This document shows positions 6,490 to 7,629 of a DNA stretch of 7,629 bases, one piece after another; within the stretch, counting starts at the first letter, position 1, and the number at the start of each line of letters is the position of its first letter. The translations under genes were made by a program, and so were the position numbers. The notes beneath the pieces were generated by a model. It worked only from the letters and a program-made list of their open reading frames with translations, did no database searches and had not been told where the DNA came from. The DNA is from Microcaldota archaeon. GTDB lineage: Archaea > Micrarchaeota > Micrarchaeia > Anstonellales > Anstonellaceae. Location: assembly GCA_023248665.1 (NCBI GenBank), contig JAHFEC010000054.1, positions 1 through 7,629 on the forward strand. The letters are read 5' to 3'.

Positions 6490-6903
6490 ATGGAGCCGGC
6501 CCGACTGAAACGCTACAAGGACAAACTCTCCGTCCTGCGCAAGAGAAGCGGCGAAATCGAGGAGTGGAAGGATGACTTCCACGGGGAGGAGCGCACCAAA
6601 CTCGCCTGCTACAAGGCATTTCAGGAAATCGCGGAGAGTGCCATGGACATGCTCGCCATGATGCTAAAGGACTTGAACGAAAGCCCCAGCGATGATTATT
6701 CCAATATTGACGCGTTGGAGGGAAAGAAACTGCTCCAAAAAGACGTTGCCGGAACCTTGAGGGACGCCAACGGATTGCGCAACCGGGTCATCCGCCATTA
6801 CAACGGCACCAAGGAGAACCTTGCCTATGATTCCATGCTTGAACTTTTGCCAAAGCTTTTAGAGTTTGCCGATGGGATGGAAGCATGGCTTCGAAAGCAG
6901 TGA
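6490..6903 (+). CDS. hepT: HEPN-domain toxin (HepT-like) with off-consensus RNase motif
   Basis: A 137-residue, all-helical protein of the HEPN/DUF86 type, which as HepT acts as an RNase toxin controlled by an MNT nucleotidyltransferase antitoxin. The diagnostic motif is 'LRNRVIRHYNG' (96-106): R97, N98, H103, Y104. The canonical HepT form is R-N-x-x-x-H-x-Y (Rx4HxY). Here the usual His position (102) is Arg and the His sits one residue later, next to the Tyr that the partner AMPylates in characterised pairs. The spacing is therefore Rx5HY, so activity is uncertain. The ATG at 6490 is preferred over TTG 6487 because of the TATA distance. It overlaps the MNT gene by 19 nt. Confidence 0.8.
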   Translation: MEPARLKRYKDKLSVLRKRSGEIEEWKDDFHGEERTKLACYKAFQEIAESAMDMLAMMLKDLNESPSDDYSNIDALEGKKLLQKDVAGTLRDANGLRNRVIRHYNGTKENLAYDSMLELLPKLLEFADGMEAWLRKQ

Positions 6904-7127
6904 TAACGGCTATTGAAAACGACTTCAAATTCCTTAAAAAAGACTTGGAAGCCGTTTTGCTCTACGGCTCAAGCGTGGGCGGAAAAGTCCGGGACTTGGA
7001 CATCTGCCTCGTGCCGCGCAAGAAAAGCGAGAAAGATATCATACGGCAGGTTTTCCGCCACATGGATGTCGTCTCGAAAAAATACGATGTTTATTGCTTC
7101 GACGAGCTTCCGCTGTACCTCAAATGA
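6885..7127 (+). CDS. mntA: MNT-family nucleotidyltransferase antitoxin (MntA-like), interrupted by in-frame TGA
   Basis: As read, an 80-residue protein of the minimal nucleotidyltransferase fold. It shows 'LLYGSS' (25-30, GS at 28-29), the metal-binding pair D37 and D39 in 'VRDLDICLV', and a probable third aspartate, D68, in 'KKYDVYCFDELP'. The GS-to-DxD spacing (seven residues) is shorter than the common ten. In hepT-mntA modules this protein AMPylates and silences the HEPN toxin. Translation stops at TGA 7125-7127 after 'LPLYLK', but the same frame stays open for 46 more codons that look like the normal C-terminus; the full protein would be 127 codons. The start overlaps hepT by 19 nt. Either a nonsense mutation, a sequencing or assembly error, or read-through. 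Confidence 0.78.
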   Translation: MASKAVITAIENDFKFLKKDLEAVLLYGSSVGGKVRDLDICLVPRKKSEKDIIRQVFRHMDVVSKKYDVYCFDELPLYLK

Positions 7128-7268
7128 GAGGTCATCGGCAACCACCAGATTGTCTGGGCGCGGGACAAGCCCGCGCTATACGAGTTTTTCTATCCGTTCA
7201 GGAAAATGCTGGATGAGCAGAAGCACAGGATGGAGATGACAAAAGAAGAAATGTTCAGACGAAAATAA
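7128..7268 (+). pseudogene. Detached C-terminal part of the MNT nucleotidyltransferase
   Basis: Directly after the TGA at 7125-7127, the mntA frame continues for 46 sense codons to a TAA at 7266-7268. It begins 'EVIGNHQIVWARDKPALYEF' and contains 'FYPFRKMLDEQKHRM'. This resembles the usual end of archaeal MNT proteins (a strand 'G..IVW..D...LYEFF', then a basic helix), so it is the rest of the same gene rather than a new one. No start codon with a ribosome-binding site begins it. A single C-to-T change from CGA (Arg) would create the TGA. Confidence 0.7.
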
Positions 7269-7274
7269 GCGGCT

Positions 7275-7285
7275 AAAGAAAAAAA
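7275..7285 (-). terminator. Oligo-T terminator of the zinc-knuckle gene
   Basis: On the minus strand, TTTTTTTCTTT begins seven bases after the TAA at 7293. There is no strong hairpin, which is normal for archaeal T-tract termination. It lies in the 24-bp gap between two convergent genes. Confidence 0.55.
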
Positions 7286-7292
7286 CAGACGT

Positions 7293-7487
7293 TTACAGCG
7301 CCTTGAATTTCGAGCGCGATTTGAGGTTGCCCCAGCAGTCCTTGCAGATCACGTAGCGCCGGAGCTTGTGCACGCGCTTGGAGCTCTTCTCGCACGAGAG
7401 GCACACCATGCGCGAACAGTATTCGCACTTCTCGTTAAAATGGCCTTGCTGGCTGCAACGCTCGCAAATCAAATCATCACCTAACAT
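7293..7487 (-). CDS. Small protein with four CxxC zinc knuckles (FYVE/treble-clef-like spacing), unknown function
   Basis: A 64-residue protein with eight cysteines in four CxxC pairs: C8/C11, C21/C24, C29/C32 and C48/C51. The spacing C-x2-C-x9-C-x2-C-x4-C-x2-C-x15-C-x2-C is that of a two-zinc cross-brace like FYVE-type and related treble-clef fingers. 'SSKRVHKLRR' (35-44) and the basic tail 'KSRSKFK' (56-62) could contact nucleic acid. The partner, target and pathway are unknown to me. The start is taken at ATG 7487. An in-frame TTG at 7517 would add ten residues but lies upstream of the transcription start predicted from the TATA box at 7524-7532. It converges on the MNT gene and is divergent from the gene starting at 7611. 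Confidence 0.7.
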   Translation of the reverse strand: MLGDDLICERCSQQGHFNEKCEYCSRMVCLSCEKSSKRVHKLRRYVICKDCWGNLKSRSKFKAL

Positions 7488-7523
7488 GAATTGGAATCTA
7501 CTGGAAATATTGCTCAAGCAAGA

Positions 7524-7532
7524 CTTAAAATA
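7524..7532 (-). promoter_or_regulatory. TATA box of the zinc-knuckle gene
   Basis: Minus-strand TATTTTAAG predicts transcription start near 7502, about 15 nt before the ATG at 7487. Confidence 0.5.
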
Positions 7533-7538
7533 CCACCC

Positions 7539-7577
7539 TTGGAAGCCGGCGGGGCAGGTTTGGAAGCCGACGGGGCA
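7539..7577. repeat. 18-bp direct repeat at 21-bp period between divergent promoters
   Basis: TTGGAAGCCGGCGGGGCA (7539-7556) and TTGGAAGCCGACGGGGCA (7560-7577) match at 17 of 18 positions, with a 21-bp offset (two helical turns). They fill the space between the minus TATA box (7524-7532) and the plus TATA box (7581-7588). A shorter echo, GAAGGGGCA, occurs at 7599-7607. A tandem protein-binding site is the simplest reading, though a chance local duplication is possible. Confidence 0.55.
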
Positions 7578-7580
7578 AGC

Positions 7581-7588
7581 TATTAAAA
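7581..7588 (+). promoter_or_regulatory. TATA box of the gene starting at 7611 (leaderless)
   Basis: TATTAAAA is centred about 26 bp before the ATG at 7611. Transcription would therefore start at the start codon; no Shine-Dalgarno sequence is in a usable position. Confidence 0.55.
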
Positions 7589-7610
7589 GCCCGGGGGCGA
7601 AGGGGCAGTC

Positions 7611-7629
7611 ATGGCAAGCAAAATCAGGC
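7611..7629 (+). CDS. Start of a plus-strand gene running off the window
   Basis: An ATG at 7611 opens six codons, MASKIR, before the edge. Too little is visible to name a product. The start is supported by the TATA box about 26 bp upstream, which implies a leaderless message, and by the divergent arrangement with the zinc-knuckle gene. Confidence 0.45.

Noticed and set aside
7125..7127. TGA read as tryptophan or selenocysteine
   Set aside because: TGA terminates several other genes in the window, including the vapB/vapC ATGA overlap, so general reassignment is unlikely. No selenocysteine-insertion hairpin was evident after the stop, though I could not fold the RNA.
1..7629. CRISPR array, insertion sequence or integrase
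   Set aside because: There are no regularly spaced repeats with unique spacers, no transposase or integrase motifs and no terminal inverted repeats. The only repeats are the short promoter-region ones listed.

Overview
The window looks like a moderately GC-rich archaeal chromosome segment. The evidence is a clamp-loader small subunit (RFC-S), an archaeal-type isoleucyl-tRNA synthetase, A/T-rich TATA boxes (CTTAAATA, TATTAAAA, ATATAAAG) placed about 25-33 bp before start codons, and several apparently leaderless genes. Very small genes and overlapping start/stop codons would suit a compact euryarchaeal or DPANN-type genome, but I cannot assign a lineage from this alone.

Layout. Positions 1-57 (minus) hold the N-terminus of a gene resembling AlkD-type DNA alkylation repair proteins, cut by the window edge. 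Positions 103-601 (minus) are a type II toxin-antitoxin (TA) pair: a ribbon-helix-helix antitoxin followed by an overlapping RelE/ParE-like toxin. Divergent from it across a 134-bp regulatory region lies vapB-vapC (736-1358, plus). Positions 1436-2803 (minus) are RFC-S followed by a small three-helix membrane protein. Divergent again, positions 2954-6428 (plus) are a small four-helix membrane protein followed closely by ileS. Positions 6490-7127 (plus) are a HEPN/MNT pair (hepT-mntA type). Its MNT reading frame is interrupted by an in-frame TGA, and the rest of the protein continues in the same frame to 7268. Positions 7293-7487 (minus) encode a small protein with four CxxC knuckles. A new plus-strand gene begins at 7611, apparently leaderless, and leaves the window.

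Two core genes, one for DNA replication and one for translation, are therefore flanked by three different TA modules. Each core gene is paired on its own transcript with a small membrane protein I do not recognise. The most notable points are the interrupted MNT frame next to a HEPN toxin whose active-site motif is also off consensus, the 11-bp tandem GTATAC repeat between the vapB TATA box and its leaderless start, and a 21-bp-period repeat in the last divergent promoter region. I did not find a clear undescribed multi-gene system; most of the content belongs to known families.
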